Shown: positions 16,166 through 24,726 of the stretch, in pieces
Layout of the letters: the number at the start of each line of letters is the position of its first letter
Numbering within the stretch: the stretch's first letter is position 1
Assembly (NCBI GenBank): GCA_027484825.1
Contig: JAIXSE010000014.1
Coordinates: 62,001 to 126,000 of the forward strand
Reading direction: 5' to 3'
Length of the DNA stretch: 64,000 bases
From: Rubrivivax sp.
Lineage (GTDB): Bacteria; Pseudomonadota; Gammaproteobacteria; Burkholderiales; Burkholderiaceae_C
Notes under the pieces: model-generated
Seen by the model: only the letters and a program-made list of their open reading frames with translations
Told to the model about the DNA's origin: nothing
The model's database searches: none
Position numbers and translations under genes: made by a program

Positions 16166-17368
16166 ATGGTCCGTCCGCTTGCTCGATCCTTGACTCAATC
16201 CCTGACGCGGGTGCTGACCACGTTGGCGGCCCTGTCGGGCGCCGCACTGCTCTCGGCCTGCTCGACCCTCTCCACCCAGGAACCCCTGCCGCCCACGGCA
16301 CTGCTGCATGACGAGCTATTCCCGCCCAATCGGGAGCTGATCAGCGCCGACCGCATCCTGGCCCCCAGCGCCGGCATGCGGACCTTCATCCAGCAGCGCC
16401 TGACCCATGGCCTGCGCGGCCGTGAGCCCCGCGACGTGCTGGTGGAAGCGCTCAGCGCCCCGGGCGAGCTCAAGCTCGAATACGACGCGGACATGACCCG
16501 CACCGCGTCCGAAGCCTTTGACGCCCGCATGGGCAACTGCCTGTCGCTGACCTTGATGACGGCCTCCTTCGCCCGCGAGCTGGGCGTGCCGGTGCTGTTC
16601 CGCCAGATCTACCAGGAGGACCAGGTCAGCCGGGTGGGGGACCTCCAGGTGGTCTCGGGCCATGTGAACATCGGCCTGGGCCGCCGTCCGACCGACTTCC
16701 GCGTCCTGGGCGACCAGGAGGCCTTGCTGGTGGTGGACTTCGTGCCGGGCGCGCAGATCCGCCGTCAGCGTGCCATGGAACTGGACGAGGACACGGTGGT
16801 GGCCATGTACATGAACAACCGCGCGGCGGAGTGGATGGCCCAGGGCATGCTGGACCGGGCGTACTGGTGGGCACGCGCCGCCTGGCTGCAATCCCCGCGG
16901 CTGACCTCGGCGCTCAACACCTTGGGCGTGGTGTACCGACGCCATGGCGATGTCGGCCCCGCCGAGCAGGCCTTCCGCGAAGTGCTGCGGCGGGAGCCGG
17001 GCAATCTGCAGTCGATGGCCAACCTCGCGCAGTTGCTGCGCAGTGCGGACCGCTTTGCCGAAGCCAAGGTGCTGGAGGACCAGTTGGCCCGGCTGGAGCC
17101 TTATCCGCCCTTCAAGTTCTTCGATCTGGGCGTGGCGGCCATGCGCGACGGCGACGCGGCCACTGCGCGCCGATATTTCCTCAAGGAGATCGACCGCTCA
17201 GCCTACTACCACGAGTTCCATTTCTGGCTGGCGCTGGCCAATGCGAAGCTGGGTCGGTGGGACGAGGTGCGTTCGTCCCTGGCGCGGGCGGAGGACCTGA
17301 GCACCAGCGTGCGTCAGCGGCAGCTGTATGCGGCCAAGCTGGAGAGCCTGCGGGCCAAGGTGCACTGA
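16166..17368 (+). CDS. TPR lipoprotein with transglutaminase-like region
   Basis: A 400-residue envelope lipoprotein. The signal peptide ends in a lipobox (ALLSAC, Cys at about residue 32). Residues 80-200 contain MGNCLSLTLMTASFARELGVPVLFRQIY and VSGHVNIGL, a Cys...His arrangement resembling bacterial transglutaminase-like (TGc) domains. From about residue 240 there are TPR-type helices (SALNTLGVVYRRHGDVGPAEQAFREVLRREPGN and two more). GGAGAG precedes the ATG by 5 nt. Burkholderiales genomes carry similar lipoproteins of unknown role; partner binding through the TPRs is an inference. Confidence 0.75.
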   Translation: MVRPLARSLTQSLTRVLTTLAALSGAALLSACSTLSTQEPLPPTALLHDELFPPNRELISADRILAPSAGMRTFIQQRLTHGLRGREPRDVLVEALSAPGELKLEYDADMTRTASEAFDARMGNCLSLTLMTASFARELGVPVLFRQIYQEDQVSRVGDLQVVSGHVNIGLGRRPTDFRVLGDQEALLVVDFVPGAQIRRQRAMELDEDTVVAMYMNNRAAEWMAQGMLDRAYWWARAAWLQSPRLTSALNTLGVVYRRHGDVGPAEQAFREVLRREPGNLQSMANLAQLLRSADRFAEAKVLEDQLARLEPYPPFKFFDLGVAAMRDGDAATARRYFLKEIDRSAYYHEFHFWLALANAKLGRWDEVRSSLARAEDLSTSVRQRQLYAAKLESLRAKVH

Positions 17369-17400
17369 GGCCGTCGAGCGCCCCGGCGAGGGGCCGCGCG

Positions 17401-17745
17401 TCAGGCGGTGAGCGGCGGCAAGCCGTGACGGGCCCGCGCACGGTTGCAGGCCTCGTCGCCCAGGCCCAGCGGTGCCCGCATCCCGAATTCACGACACGGC
17501 GAGGGTCGCCATTCATAGATGCCGCAACCGGCCTTGTGTCCGACCTGGCCCTGCAGGGCGGCACAACGCGGGGAAGCATGGTCAGTGCCGCGCATGCGGC
17601 AGAGGTGGTCGGTGAGGCTCACCGTTAGCCCGTCCGGGACGGTGCCCCCTTCGCTCAGCAGTTCCTGCCGCGAGAAGTCGACACGAAAGCTCGCGCAGCA
17701 GGCACCGCAAGCGGTACAAGGGTTCTCGGTGGCAGTGAAGGACAT
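17401..17745 (-). CDS. YkgJ-family cysteine cluster protein
   Basis: A 114-residue protein of the YkgJ/CxxCxxCC family, thought to bind zinc or an iron-sulphur centre. The N-terminal motif CTACGACCASFRVDFSR and the later HLCRMRG, CAALQ, GCGIYEWRPSPCREF supply the conserved cysteines. The length is normal for the short members. It lies 19 bp downstream of the kinase-Usp gene on the same strand and may be co-transcribed with it. The biochemical role is unknown. Confidence 0.88.
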   Translation of the reverse strand: MSFTATENPCTACGACCASFRVDFSRQELLSEGGTVPDGLTVSLTDHLCRMRGTDHASPRCAALQGQVGHKAGCGIYEWRPSPCREFGMRAPLGLGDEACNRARARHGLPPLTA

Positions 17746-17764
17746 GGCGTCAGTGTAGGGGCGC

Positions 17765-19234
17765 TCAGGTCGCCACCGGGCTGACCGTCGGCTCCGGCAG
17801 CGGCGGCTCCCGCACCACGGTGACGGTGCAGGTGCACTGCGTCACCACCTGCGTCGAGACGCTGCCCAGATACCGCCGCAGCGTGGAGCTGCCGCGCGCG
17901 CCCATCACCACATGGTCCACGCCGGTCCGCGCCGCGAATTCAATCAAGGCGTCCGCCGCATCCGGCGCTTCCAGCACATGAAAGGTCAGCCGTCCGTCTT
18001 CCAGCGCGAGGTCATGCGTCATCGGATGGGCCCAGTTCTTCAGCGCGATCAGCTGCTGCACATGGTGGCTGCGGCCTTGTGAATCGGTGAGCTCGTCCAT
18101 GCCGATGCGAGCCGTCTTCATCACGCCCACGCAGGCCAGCCGGGCACCGGGTTCGGTGAGCAGCAGACGCTGCACGACGTCCCGCAGCGCTTCCAGCAGT
18201 CCGGCGCTGGCGCCCTGCACATCCACCGCCGCCATGATCACCGGGCTGCGCGACACCTGCGCGCCCACCGAGGCCGGCGCCTGCGGCTCCGCCCCCAGCG
18301 CCAGGAACCAGCGCTTGAAGCGCCGCACCATGCCGCTGCGCTCCACCCGGTGCGCCCGCGCGGTGAGCGGCACGGCATCGGGCCGCTGCAGATCCAGGGC
18401 CAGTTGCGTGGCACTTTGGTAGCGACGCTCGGCCCGCACCTCCAGGCAGTGCAGCACCACTTCCTGGAACCAGGGCGGCAGCTCCGGGCGGATCGCCCGC
18501 GGCGGAATGGGCTCCACATAGAGGCGCCGCCGCAACTGGCGCACCGAGGTCGGCTGGCCGAACGGCCGCTCGCCCGTGGCCAGGTGATAGAGCATCACCC
18601 CCAGCGCAAACAGGTCGCTGCGCGGATCGTTGCGCACGAACTGCACCTGCTCCGGCGACATGTAGGGCCCCGTGCCCATCGGCAGCGAAAACTCCTCCTC
18701 CAGCAGGTCGGGCAGGAAGTCGTGCCGCGACAGGCCGAAGTCCACCAGCACCACCGATCCGTCCGCGCGGCGCAGGATGTTGCTGGGCTTGATGTCCAGA
18801 TGGACCAGATGCTGGTGATGCAGGTCGGTCAGCGCATGCGCCACCTGGATGCCGATCTCCACCACCTCCACCAGCGGCAGCGGCGCCCGGTCCAGCAGCG
18901 GGCGCAGGCTGTCGGCCTGGATGTGCTCCATCACGATGTAGGCCTGCCGGCGCCAGTCGCCCCGCGCGACGAAGCGCGGCACATGCGGGCCCTTGAGCGC
19001 GGGCAGGATCATCTGCTCCACCTCGAAGCCGACGATGCTGGCCGGATCTTCCCCGCCCTTGATGCGGGGCACCTTCATGATGAGCGGGAAGTCCTCGCCC
19101 GCCACCGGCGTCTCGCGACGCACCTTCCACAGGTTGGCCATGCCGCCCTGATGCAGGCGCTCTTCCAGTACAAAACCGTCCAACACCTGTCCGGGCTGCA
19201 AGGGGTAGGGGAGGGGGGCCGGCGTGTCGGTCAT
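17765..19234 (-). CDS. Ser/Thr protein kinase fused to universal stress protein domain
   Basis: A 489-residue fusion. The N-terminal kinase domain (about residues 20-285) has the Gly-rich loop HQGGMANLWKV, the ATP-binding Lys in LIMKVPRI, the catalytic loop HLDIKPSNIL, DFG in LVDFGLSRH and the activation segment ending GTGPYMSPEQ. The usual His-Arg-Asp is His-Leu-Asp, so it is a non-RD kinase that keeps the catalytic Asp. After a linker, residues 330-480 form a Usp domain ending GARGSSTLRRYLGSVSTQVV with an ATP-binding-type Gly/Ser loop. There is no membrane helix. A metallophosphoesterase gene lies 36 bp upstream, so the pair may be an opposing kinase/phosphatase unit (inference). Confidence 0.9.
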   Translation of the reverse strand: MTDTPAPLPYPLQPGQVLDGFVLEERLHQGGMANLWKVRRETPVAGEDFPLIMKVPRIKGGEDPASIVGFEVEQMILPALKGPHVPRFVARGDWRRQAYIVMEHIQADSLRPLLDRAPLPLVEVVEIGIQVAHALTDLHHQHLVHLDIKPSNILRRADGSVVLVDFGLSRHDFLPDLLEEEFSLPMGTGPYMSPEQVQFVRNDPRSDLFALGVMLYHLATGERPFGQPTSVRQLRRRLYVEPIPPRAIRPELPPWFQEVVLHCLEVRAERRYQSATQLALDLQRPDAVPLTARAHRVERSGMVRRFKRWFLALGAEPQAPASVGAQVSRSPVIMAAVDVQGASAGLLEALRDVVQRLLLTEPGARLACVGVMKTARIGMDELTDSQGRSHHVQQLIALKNWAHPMTHDLALEDGRLTFHVLEAPDAADALIEFAARTGVDHVVMGARGSSTLRRYLGSVSTQVVTQCTCTVTVVREPPLPEPTVSPVAT

Positions 19235-19270
19235 CGAGGCGGTCGGGTCCTTGGCGCAAACGCTGCGAGC

Positions 19271-20029
19271 TTAGCGCCCCAGCACCAGTCGCTGGGCCAG
19301 TCGTTCCGCCAAAGCCGGTGACAGACCCTTGGCGGCGCGGATGGCGGCGACGGCCGCCTCGACGTCGTACGGCACGCGCTGGAAGCTGAGGTCGCCGCTG
19401 TCGTGGTCGAAGATGGCGTAGCAGGCGGCCGGGTTGCCGTCGCGCGGCTGGCCGCAGGCACCGGGAATCACCAGCCACTGGCGGTTGGGCAGCAGCGGAA
19501 TCGGAATGCCCGGCTGCGGCCGGAAGTCCCCCGCCTTGCCGGTGCCGGACAGGTGGTAGAGCATCGGCTCATGCATGTGGCCGCAGAAGGTGTAGCGGCA
19601 TTCGGTGGCATGCAGGCTGCGCATGGCTTCCAGACGGCCCTGCACATAGGCGAAGCCGGCGGGGTCGAAGGCATTGGCGTGGACGAACAGGCAGTCCTCC
19701 CGCACCTCATGCAGCGGCAGGTCGCCCAGGAAGCGGAGCTGGTCGGGCGTGAGCTGGCTGCGCGTCCACTCAATGGCGTTGCGCGCATCCTCATGCATGG
19801 TGGGGTTGGGGCCGCGGGCCACCGCCAGGTCGTGGTTGCCCACCACCACCACCGCCCCTTGCGCCTTCAGCGCCAGGACCTGGTCCACCACCCAGCCGGG
19901 GTCGCTGCCATAGCCCACGTAGTCGCCCAGAAGGGCAAAACCGTCCACCGCCTGGGCGCGCGCATGGGCCAGCACCGCGCTGAGCGCTTCGCGATTGGCG
20001 TGGAGATCTGAAATCAATGCAATCTTCAT
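19271..20029 (-). CDS. Metallophosphoesterase (calcineurin-like)
   Basis: A 252-residue dinuclear-metal phosphoesterase. The metal motifs appear in order: ALISDLHANREAL, LLGDYVGYGSDP, VVGNHDLAV and the C-terminal YTFCGHMHEPM. The family usually starts MKIALISDxH, so ATG 20029 is chosen over the start 19 codons upstream (20086); neither has a strong ribosome site. It is transcribed just before the kinase-Usp gene. The substrate, whether phosphoprotein, nucleotide or other, cannot be read from sequence. Confidence 0.9.
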   Translation of the reverse strand: MKIALISDLHANREALSAVLAHARAQAVDGFALLGDYVGYGSDPGWVVDQVLALKAQGAVVVVGNHDLAVARGPNPTMHEDARNAIEWTRSQLTPDQLRFLGDLPLHEVREDCLFVHANAFDPAGFAYVQGRLEAMRSLHATECRYTFCGHMHEPMLYHLSGTGKAGDFRPQPGIPIPLLPNRQWLVIPGACGQPRDGNPAACYAIFDHDSGDLSFQRVPYDVEAAVAAIRAAKGLSPALAERLAQRLVLGR

Positions 20030-20215
20030 GACGGCCCAAGCATGCCACGGCTGGCTGACGATGGGCTGAGAGGCGGCAAAGGACATGCCGGGCTCCGCGC
20101 CACAGCCCCGCGCTTGGAGGTGACCGGGAGGCCCTCAGTTTGCTACGCTCGCAGCCAACATCGGGGCAACACCCGGGGCGACAGCGGTGCAGTGCCGCAA
20201 CGGGACATCAAGAAC

Positions 20216-21226
20216 ATGCAAGCAGAGGCTGACAGGGCGTCGCGCCGGGACCGGACGGTCGAGGCACGAGGCGGATGGGTGCAGGGCGCATCCCCAGGCC
20301 CCACGGGCGCGACAGGTTGCGTAGGCGCAGGCGCAGGCGCTACCGGCCCGCGTGACGGTCGCCGCGCCGATCGATCTCAAGGACGGCGCGCGGGGCTGGC
20401 AGGCCTGATCGGCTCGATGCTGCTGGGCCTGGCGGCTAACGCCCAGGCTGGCTGCTCCCGCAGCATCCGGGTTCCGGTGGCGCCCATCGGGCTGAGCGTG
20501 GTCACCTCCGGCGGTGCGGTGAGTGGGGTCTACCCGGATGTGCTGCGCCGCATCGAAGCGGACACCGGCTGCCGGTTTGAATTCTCGGTCGTGCCGCGGG
20601 CGCGGCTGGAGGCCATGTTCATCAGCGGCCAGGCCGACCTGCTGATGCCGGCCTCGCGCACCCCCGCGCGGGAGGGCCGCGGGCAGTTCGTGCCGCTGGT
20701 CAAGGCCCGTCCGGTGCTGATTTCACTGGCATCGGACCGCCCCGCCGTCACCACCCTCCAGGAGTTGCTTGAGCGACGCGACCTGCGCGTGGCTCTGGTG
20801 CGCGGCTTCGATTATGGAGACGCCTATCAACAGCTGATGACGCGGCTCAAGGAGCAGCAGCGTCTGGTGATGGAGGCGGATGTGGGCGCCGTAGCCCGTG
20901 CCATGGAACGGGGCCTGGCCGACGTCACCCTGATGGTGCCTTCCATCTTCACCGGCACCCTGCAGCAGGACAGCCGCACCCGGGCGCTGCTGGAGCGGCT
21001 GCGTTACGAGCCTTTGAGCGACATGGGCTGGGGGGACAGCGGTATTTACCTGTCGCCCCAACTGCCGCCCACCGACCGCGAACTGCTGGCGGAGATGCTG
21101 GACAAGGCGGCCCGCAGCGGGCTGTTCTGGAAGACGGTGCAGCGCCACTATCCGCCGGGCAGTTATGAAGAGGGCATGAAGGCTCTCGCGCCGGTCCCCA
21201 CGCCGACGGCGTCCGGTCCGAAATAA
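20216..21226 (+). CDS. Periplasmic solute-binding protein (SBP_bac_3 type)
   Basis: A 336-residue transporter-type substrate-binding protein. A long Arg/Gly-rich N-terminus leads to a hydrophobic signal (AGLAGLIGSMLLGLAANAQAG), then a type II periplasmic fold: SGVYPDVLRRIEADTGCRFEFSVVPRARLEAMFISGQADLLMPA and LRVALVRGFDYGDAYQQL. No permease or ATPase is nearby, so it may be an orphan receptor or a sensor rather than part of an ABC importer. The true start is uncertain because about 80 residues precede the signal core; GTG codons near 20279 are an alternative. Confidence 0.72.
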   Translation: MQAEADRASRRDRTVEARGGWVQGASPGPTGATGCVGAGAGATGPRDGRRADRSQGRRAGLAGLIGSMLLGLAANAQAGCSRSIRVPVAPIGLSVVTSGGAVSGVYPDVLRRIEADTGCRFEFSVVPRARLEAMFISGQADLLMPASRTPAREGRGQFVPLVKARPVLISLASDRPAVTTLQELLERRDLRVALVRGFDYGDAYQQLMTRLKEQQRLVMEADVGAVARAMERGLADVTLMVPSIFTGTLQQDSRTRALLERLRYEPLSDMGWGDSGIYLSPQLPPTDRELLAEMLDKAARSGLFWKTVQRHYPPGSYEEGMKALAPVPTPTASGPK

Positions 21227-21251
21227 GTGGTCGTTGAGCCGGTGGGAAGCG

Positions 21252-21884
21252 CTAGACAGGCGTGCCGGCCCAGAATGCGCGCAGCTCGGCCTCCGTGCCA
21301 TTGAAAAAATCCCGATCGCAGCGGCCAATGCCGGCCACCTCATGCGGTTCGTTGCCTGCGGCGCCGTCCGTGTATTGCCACAGGGTCCATCGGTCCCACA
21401 CCTTGGGAATGAGCGGCGGCTGTCCGTAGCGGGCAAACCAGAGCCAGCATTTCGACAGCTCGGTCTGTCCGGGCGAGGTGATGCCCGCCGCGGCCAGGGC
21501 CTCCTTGATGGTGTGCCCGGAATAAAGACCCGGGTAGCGACCCGTCCGCTCGGCAATGGCATGGACGAATTGCTCCGCCTCCAGCAGCGACATGTCGTGG
21601 CCCTGCGGATTGGGCTCGAAATCCAGCACCAGCAGCGAGGTGTCCCCAACGGACGAGAGGAAGAACTCGGCCTGGGCCGTCGGGTCGCCGGAGGTGCCGA
21701 AGTGATAGGCGCCCACCAGCAGCCCGGCGGCCTTGGCCCGCTTGAGGTTGGTGGCGAAGGTCGGGTCCTTGAAGGAAAAGCCCTGGGTCGCCTTTTGAAT
21801 GACGCCGATGATGCCCGCCCCAGCGACCGTGTCGAAGCTCGACACATGATTGTGGTGGGAGAGGTCGATGACTGCATTGAGCAT
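21252..21884 (-). CDS. GH25 lysozyme-like muramidase
   Basis: A 210-residue glycoside hydrolase family 25 protein predicted to cleave the MurNAc-GlcNAc bond of peptidoglycan. MLNAVIDLSHHNHV gives the N-terminal Asp, and LVLDFEPNPQG the catalytic DxE pair on strand 4. GLYSGHTIKEAL and RWTLWQYTDG are further family blocks. AGGAGG lies just before ATG 21884, making it preferable to an ATG 18 nt upstream. No signal peptide is visible, so export would need another route, or the enzyme acts on internalised or lytic material. No phage genes surround it. Confidence 0.85.
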   Translation of the reverse strand: MLNAVIDLSHHNHVSSFDTVAGAGIIGVIQKATQGFSFKDPTFATNLKRAKAAGLLVGAYHFGTSGDPTAQAEFFLSSVGDTSLLVLDFEPNPQGHDMSLLEAEQFVHAIAERTGRYPGLYSGHTIKEALAAAGITSPGQTELSKCWLWFARYGQPPLIPKVWDRWTLWQYTDGAAGNEPHEVAGIGRCDRDFFNGTEAELRAFWAGTPV

Positions 21885-22105
21885 GCTGCCTCCTGGGGCC
21901 ATGGTCAGCAGGACATGCTGGTGCGGGGCGGCGGTTTCGTCATCCCAAACACTGATGAGCCGCCCCTGGGCCGGCGACCGTTGTTTTACGCTTGCTAGCT
22001 TGACGAAAGCCCGACTTTCGCACGGTCCGCACCGGGGTGGGTCCGATAAACTTTGCGGCCTCCAACACTGATAAAAAGCTCGAGGGCCGCCGGCCTGACG
22101 CGCTC

Positions 22106-22828
22106 ATGACCTCCATGACTTCGCCTTCCTTGGCCACCCGGAAGCTGGCCTTTGTCCCCGAGACGCGTTTTGGCATCTGGTTCCTCTCCACCGCCACCTG
22201 GCGCGTGCATGTGCTGGCCCGGGCCCTGAATGACCTGCAGCGCATGGCGCCCGATCTGCCGCAAGGCGGTGTGGTGCTGGATATCGGCACGGGCCAGGGC
22301 CATTCACTGCATGAGCTGGCGCAGCGCTTCAAGCCCACCCACATTCATGCGCTCGACCCGGAGCCGGACTTCCCCGCACACTGCGCGCCCATGCACAAGA
22401 CCTGCCCGGTGCCGGTGACGCTGCATGAGGCCCATGCCGAGCGGATTCCGCTGCCCGATGCGTCGGTGGACATGGTGCTCTGCCACCAGTCGCTGCACCA
22501 CATCGTGGACCAGACCGCAGCCCTGGCCGAAATCTTCCGTGTGCTGAAGCCGGGTGGCCACTTCCTGCTGGCGGAAAGCACCCGGGCCTACATCCACAGC
22601 TGGATCATCCGCCTGCTGTTCCGTCACCCGATGCAGGTGCAGCGCACGGCGCCGGAATTCCTGGCCATGCTGCGCCAGGCCGGCTTTGAAGTGCGGGACG
22701 ACCGCATCAGCACGCCCTATCTGTGGTGGAGCCGCGCCGACCTGGGCGCGCGCGAATGGCTGGGGTTTGGCGTGCCGACCGAGCGCGAAGAGACGCTGCT
22801 CAATACCGTCGTGCGCAAGCCGGGTTGA
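22106..22828 (+). CDS. Class I SAM-dependent methyltransferase
   Basis: A 240-residue Methyltransf_11-type enzyme. SAM motif I is VVLDIGTGQGHSLHELAQRF; the post-I acidic segment is HALDPEPDF; LPDASVDMVLCHQSLHHI and EIFRVLKPGGHFLLAES are motifs II-III. The frame opens at a GTG at 22037, but the residues between are not family-like and ATG 22106 is chosen. It converges on the aryl polyene cluster with only 4 bp between the two stop codons. It may act on that product, but being on the opposite strand it could equally be unrelated. Confidence 0.82.
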   Translation: MTSMTSPSLATRKLAFVPETRFGIWFLSTATWRVHVLARALNDLQRMAPDLPQGGVVLDIGTGQGHSLHELAQRFKPTHIHALDPEPDFPAHCAPMHKTCPVPVTLHEAHAERIPLPDASVDMVLCHQSLHHIVDQTAALAEIFRVLKPGGHFLLAESTRAYIHSWIIRLLFRHPMQVQRTAPEFLAMLRQAGFEVRDDRISTPYLWWSRADLGAREWLGFGVPTEREETLLNTVVRKPG

Positions 22829-22832
22829 ACGG

Positions 22833-23711
22833 TCAGGCCGCTTTGTCCTGATCTTGCGGATTGTCCGGAGTGTCAGGATTTTCCGGATCGGCGGCGCTGC
22901 GGCGGTAGCGGTAGCGGCGCCAGTGCAGCGTCGGCTCGCTGTCCAGCATCCATGGCAGGCAGGGCAGGCCGGCCACTGCGATGACCAGATCACCGTGATG
23001 GGCGACGGCGGTGTCCGGGGCCTGCGATGGTGAGCCGTCCGGCTCGTGTGGGAGGTCGCCCTGCGGCTCGTCGGGTCTGCCAGGCGGGCGCTCGTCGAAG
23101 ACCAGGGTCCGCATCAGCGCAAAATCCAGGCCTTGTTGCCGGGCCTTGAGCCAGGCCTCCTTGAGCGTCCAATCCCGAAGGAATGCGTGTTCCCGCTCAG
23201 CGGGCGGTAACCGTGCCAGGGCGGCCTTCTGCGCATCGCCCTGCACCATCGCGGCCAGCGCCAGCACATCCCTGCGCGGTCGCGGCCCTTCGATGTCCAC
23301 ACCGACCGGCACGTCCGCCACGGCGCAGACCACATGACCGCCGTGATGGCTGATCGAGACAAACACGGACGCGCTGCCGGGCACCTCACAGGCGCCGGTG
23401 GGCGCGACCTCGCAGGCCCCCGTGGGCGCGACCAGCAAGCAAGGCAGATCTGGTGAGTCCAGCCAGCGTGCCACCGTCTGCCGGGCCAACCATCGCCCGG
23501 CCAGAAAGGTCTGGCGACGGGCCTCGCTGCTGAAGCTGTCCCACCGCGCCTGCTCGCTGGCGCTGAGCCAGGAGGCCGGTGGGGGCAGGCTCGCGATCAG
23601 CGCCTGCTGATCGGCGAGCCGGCAGAGCAGCCGGGTGCCACGCGTGCCCAGAGTGTTCCGCGCAGTCCACGTGTTCAACGTGGTCCGCGCCTGGGCCGAG
23701 GGTTGCGTCAT
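22833..23711 (-). CDS. 4'-phosphopantetheinyl transferase (Sfp type)
   Basis: Loads the phosphopantetheine arm from CoA onto a carrier-protein serine, here presumably the two ACPs of the polyene cluster. The Mg2+/CoA motif VGVDIEGPRPRRD and the second motif FLRDWTLKEAWLKARQQGL are both present, as is the upstream SISHHGGHVVCAV. The 292 residues exceed the usual 220-250 because of a tandem duplication (VAPTGACE twice, about residues 94-109) and a Pro/Asp-rich C-terminal tail (PENPDTPDNPQDQDK). It is the last gene of the polyene cluster, 18 bp after the preceding stop. Confidence 0.88.
   Translation of the reverse strand: MTQPSAQARTTLNTWTARNTLGTRGTRLLCRLADQQALIASLPPPASWLSASEQARWDSFSSEARRQTFLAGRWLARQTVARWLDSPDLPCLLVAPTGACEVAPTGACEVPGSASVFVSISHHGGHVVCAVADVPVGVDIEGPRPRRDVLALAAMVQGDAQKAALARLPPAEREHAFLRDWTLKEAWLKARQQGLDFALMRTLVFDERPPGRPDEPQGDLPHEPDGSPSQAPDTAVAHHGDLVIAVAGLPCLPWMLDSEPTLHWRRYRYRRSAADPENPDTPDNPQDQDKAA
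23394..23441. repeat. 24-bp in-frame duplication in the PPTase gene
   Basis: Two near-identical 24-bp units encode VAPTGACE-VAPTGACE within the phosphopantetheinyl transferase. Limits are approximate. The copies differ at a few third positions, so the duplication is not brand new. Confidence 0.7.
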
Positions 23712-23729
23712 GGCACCCGTCCGCGCCGC

Positions 23730-24155
23730 TTACTTGGTGGCGGCCAGTGCGGTCGCTTCGGTCGAGATGGCGCGGCTCAGGTTGGCCACCCAGGTGTTGT
23801 AGAACGGGTGGATCATGGCCGTGCCGTTCACCACTTCGTACTTCATGTTGATGCTGTTGACGTAGCGGACCTGAAAGCCGGTGGCGTCATAGCTGATGTC
23901 CACGACCACTTCGTGCTTGTTCTGCTTGACGTACTTGAGCTGGACCTTGCCGGCTTCCTCGCGCACGACCGTCCAGTCGTACTTGGCACCGCCGCGCACG
24001 ATGGCCTGCTTGACCTGATCGGCCGTCAGGCTCTCGGGCGTGGCGGCAACGGCCACACGCTCCGGCTCGACCAGGGCCACCGTGCTGCGGGCCTGGGCGG
24101 CGCCGAACACCAGGGCCAGCGCCAGGCCAGCCATCATCTTCTTCATCATCGACAT
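23730..24155 (-). CDS. Small exported protein of the polyene cluster
   Basis: A 141-residue protein. GAGGGAG sits 6-7 nt before ATG 24155. The signal peptide MSMMKKMMAGLALALVFGAAQA ends at residue 22, and the mature part (STVALVEPERVAVAATPESLTADQVKQAI...) is predicted alpha/beta with strands KVQLKYVKQNKHEVVVDISYD and FQVRYVNSINMKYEV. It has no lipobox or membrane segment. I do not recognise a named family. It lies between the RcsF/YbjQ-like gene and the PPTase gene on the cluster strand and is presumably periplasmic. Confidence 0.75.
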   Translation of the reverse strand: MSMMKKMMAGLALALVFGAAQARSTVALVEPERVAVAATPESLTADQVKQAIVRGGAKYDWTVVREEAGKVQLKYVKQNKHEVVVDISYDATGFQVRYVNSINMKYEVVNGTAMIHPFYNTWVANLSRAISTEATALAATK

Positions 24156-24226
24156 GGGGAACTCCCTCTGAGTGTGGTGGTTGAAAAAAGGAACACAAAC
24201 GGACCACGGGACCGTGTGCCCGATGC

Positions 24227-24667
24227 TTAGTCGGCGATCTGGGCGTAAGTGCCGCGCAGCGCGACGCCGATGATGATCGAGCCGGCATGGCATTCGAAGT
24301 CGGTGGCGCTGCGGTATTCGTTCTTCTTGTAGTAGCTGACGATGTCCACCACGGCATTGCCGCCTTCGCGCTTGGCGCTGTTCTGCAGACTGATCAGCGC
24401 CGACAGGGCGGCCCACTTGCAGCCGAATTCGTCCGACTTGCCCACGCCATTGGTCTTGGGGTTGCTGACGTCGGTGGACAGGCGCTTGACGATCTTGGGC
24501 GTGGGCGCGCCGGCCAGGAAGAACTTCATGGACGGGTCCAGCTTGTCCTTGGCTTCCGGCATGGACAGCACATCGGCCAGCGGAATGTGGAGCACCGTGT
24601 CACGCGCCATGGCGGGGGCCGCGAAGGTGGAGGCGGCAAGGGCGGTGGCCAGAAGAAGCGTCTTCAT
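24227..24667 (-). CDS. Exported RcsF/YbjQ-like small protein of the polyene cluster
   Basis: A 146-residue exported protein: signal peptide MKTLLLATALAASTFAAPAMA, then a mature domain ending GGNAVVDIVSYYKKNEYRSATDFECHAGSIIIGVALRGTYAQI. The GGNAVVD...C...G pattern resembles the RcsF/YbjQ fold, and homologues beside aryl polyene clusters are often labelled 'excinuclease' although they have no DNA-repair domain. Two cysteines (in FGCKWAA and FECHAG) could form a disulphide. AGGAA precedes ATG 24667. The role is unknown; a surface or stress-sensing function is conceivable. Confidence 0.75.
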   Translation of the reverse strand: MKTLLLATALAASTFAAPAMARDTVLHIPLADVLSMPEAKDKLDPSMKFFLAGAPTPKIVKRLSTDVSNPKTNGVGKSDEFGCKWAALSALISLQNSAKREGGNAVVDIVSYYKKNEYRSATDFECHAGSIIIGVALRGTYAQIAD

Positions 24668-24726
24668 GCAAAGGTTCCTGAGGGTTGCAGTCAAGGAGTC
24701 GGCTCCGGGGAGCCGCGGGAGAAACA

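Noticed and set aside
22106-22828. Assigning the plus-strand methyltransferase to the polyene cluster
   Set aside because: It is on the opposite strand and converges on the cluster; another methyltransferase is already inside the operon, so membership is not supported.
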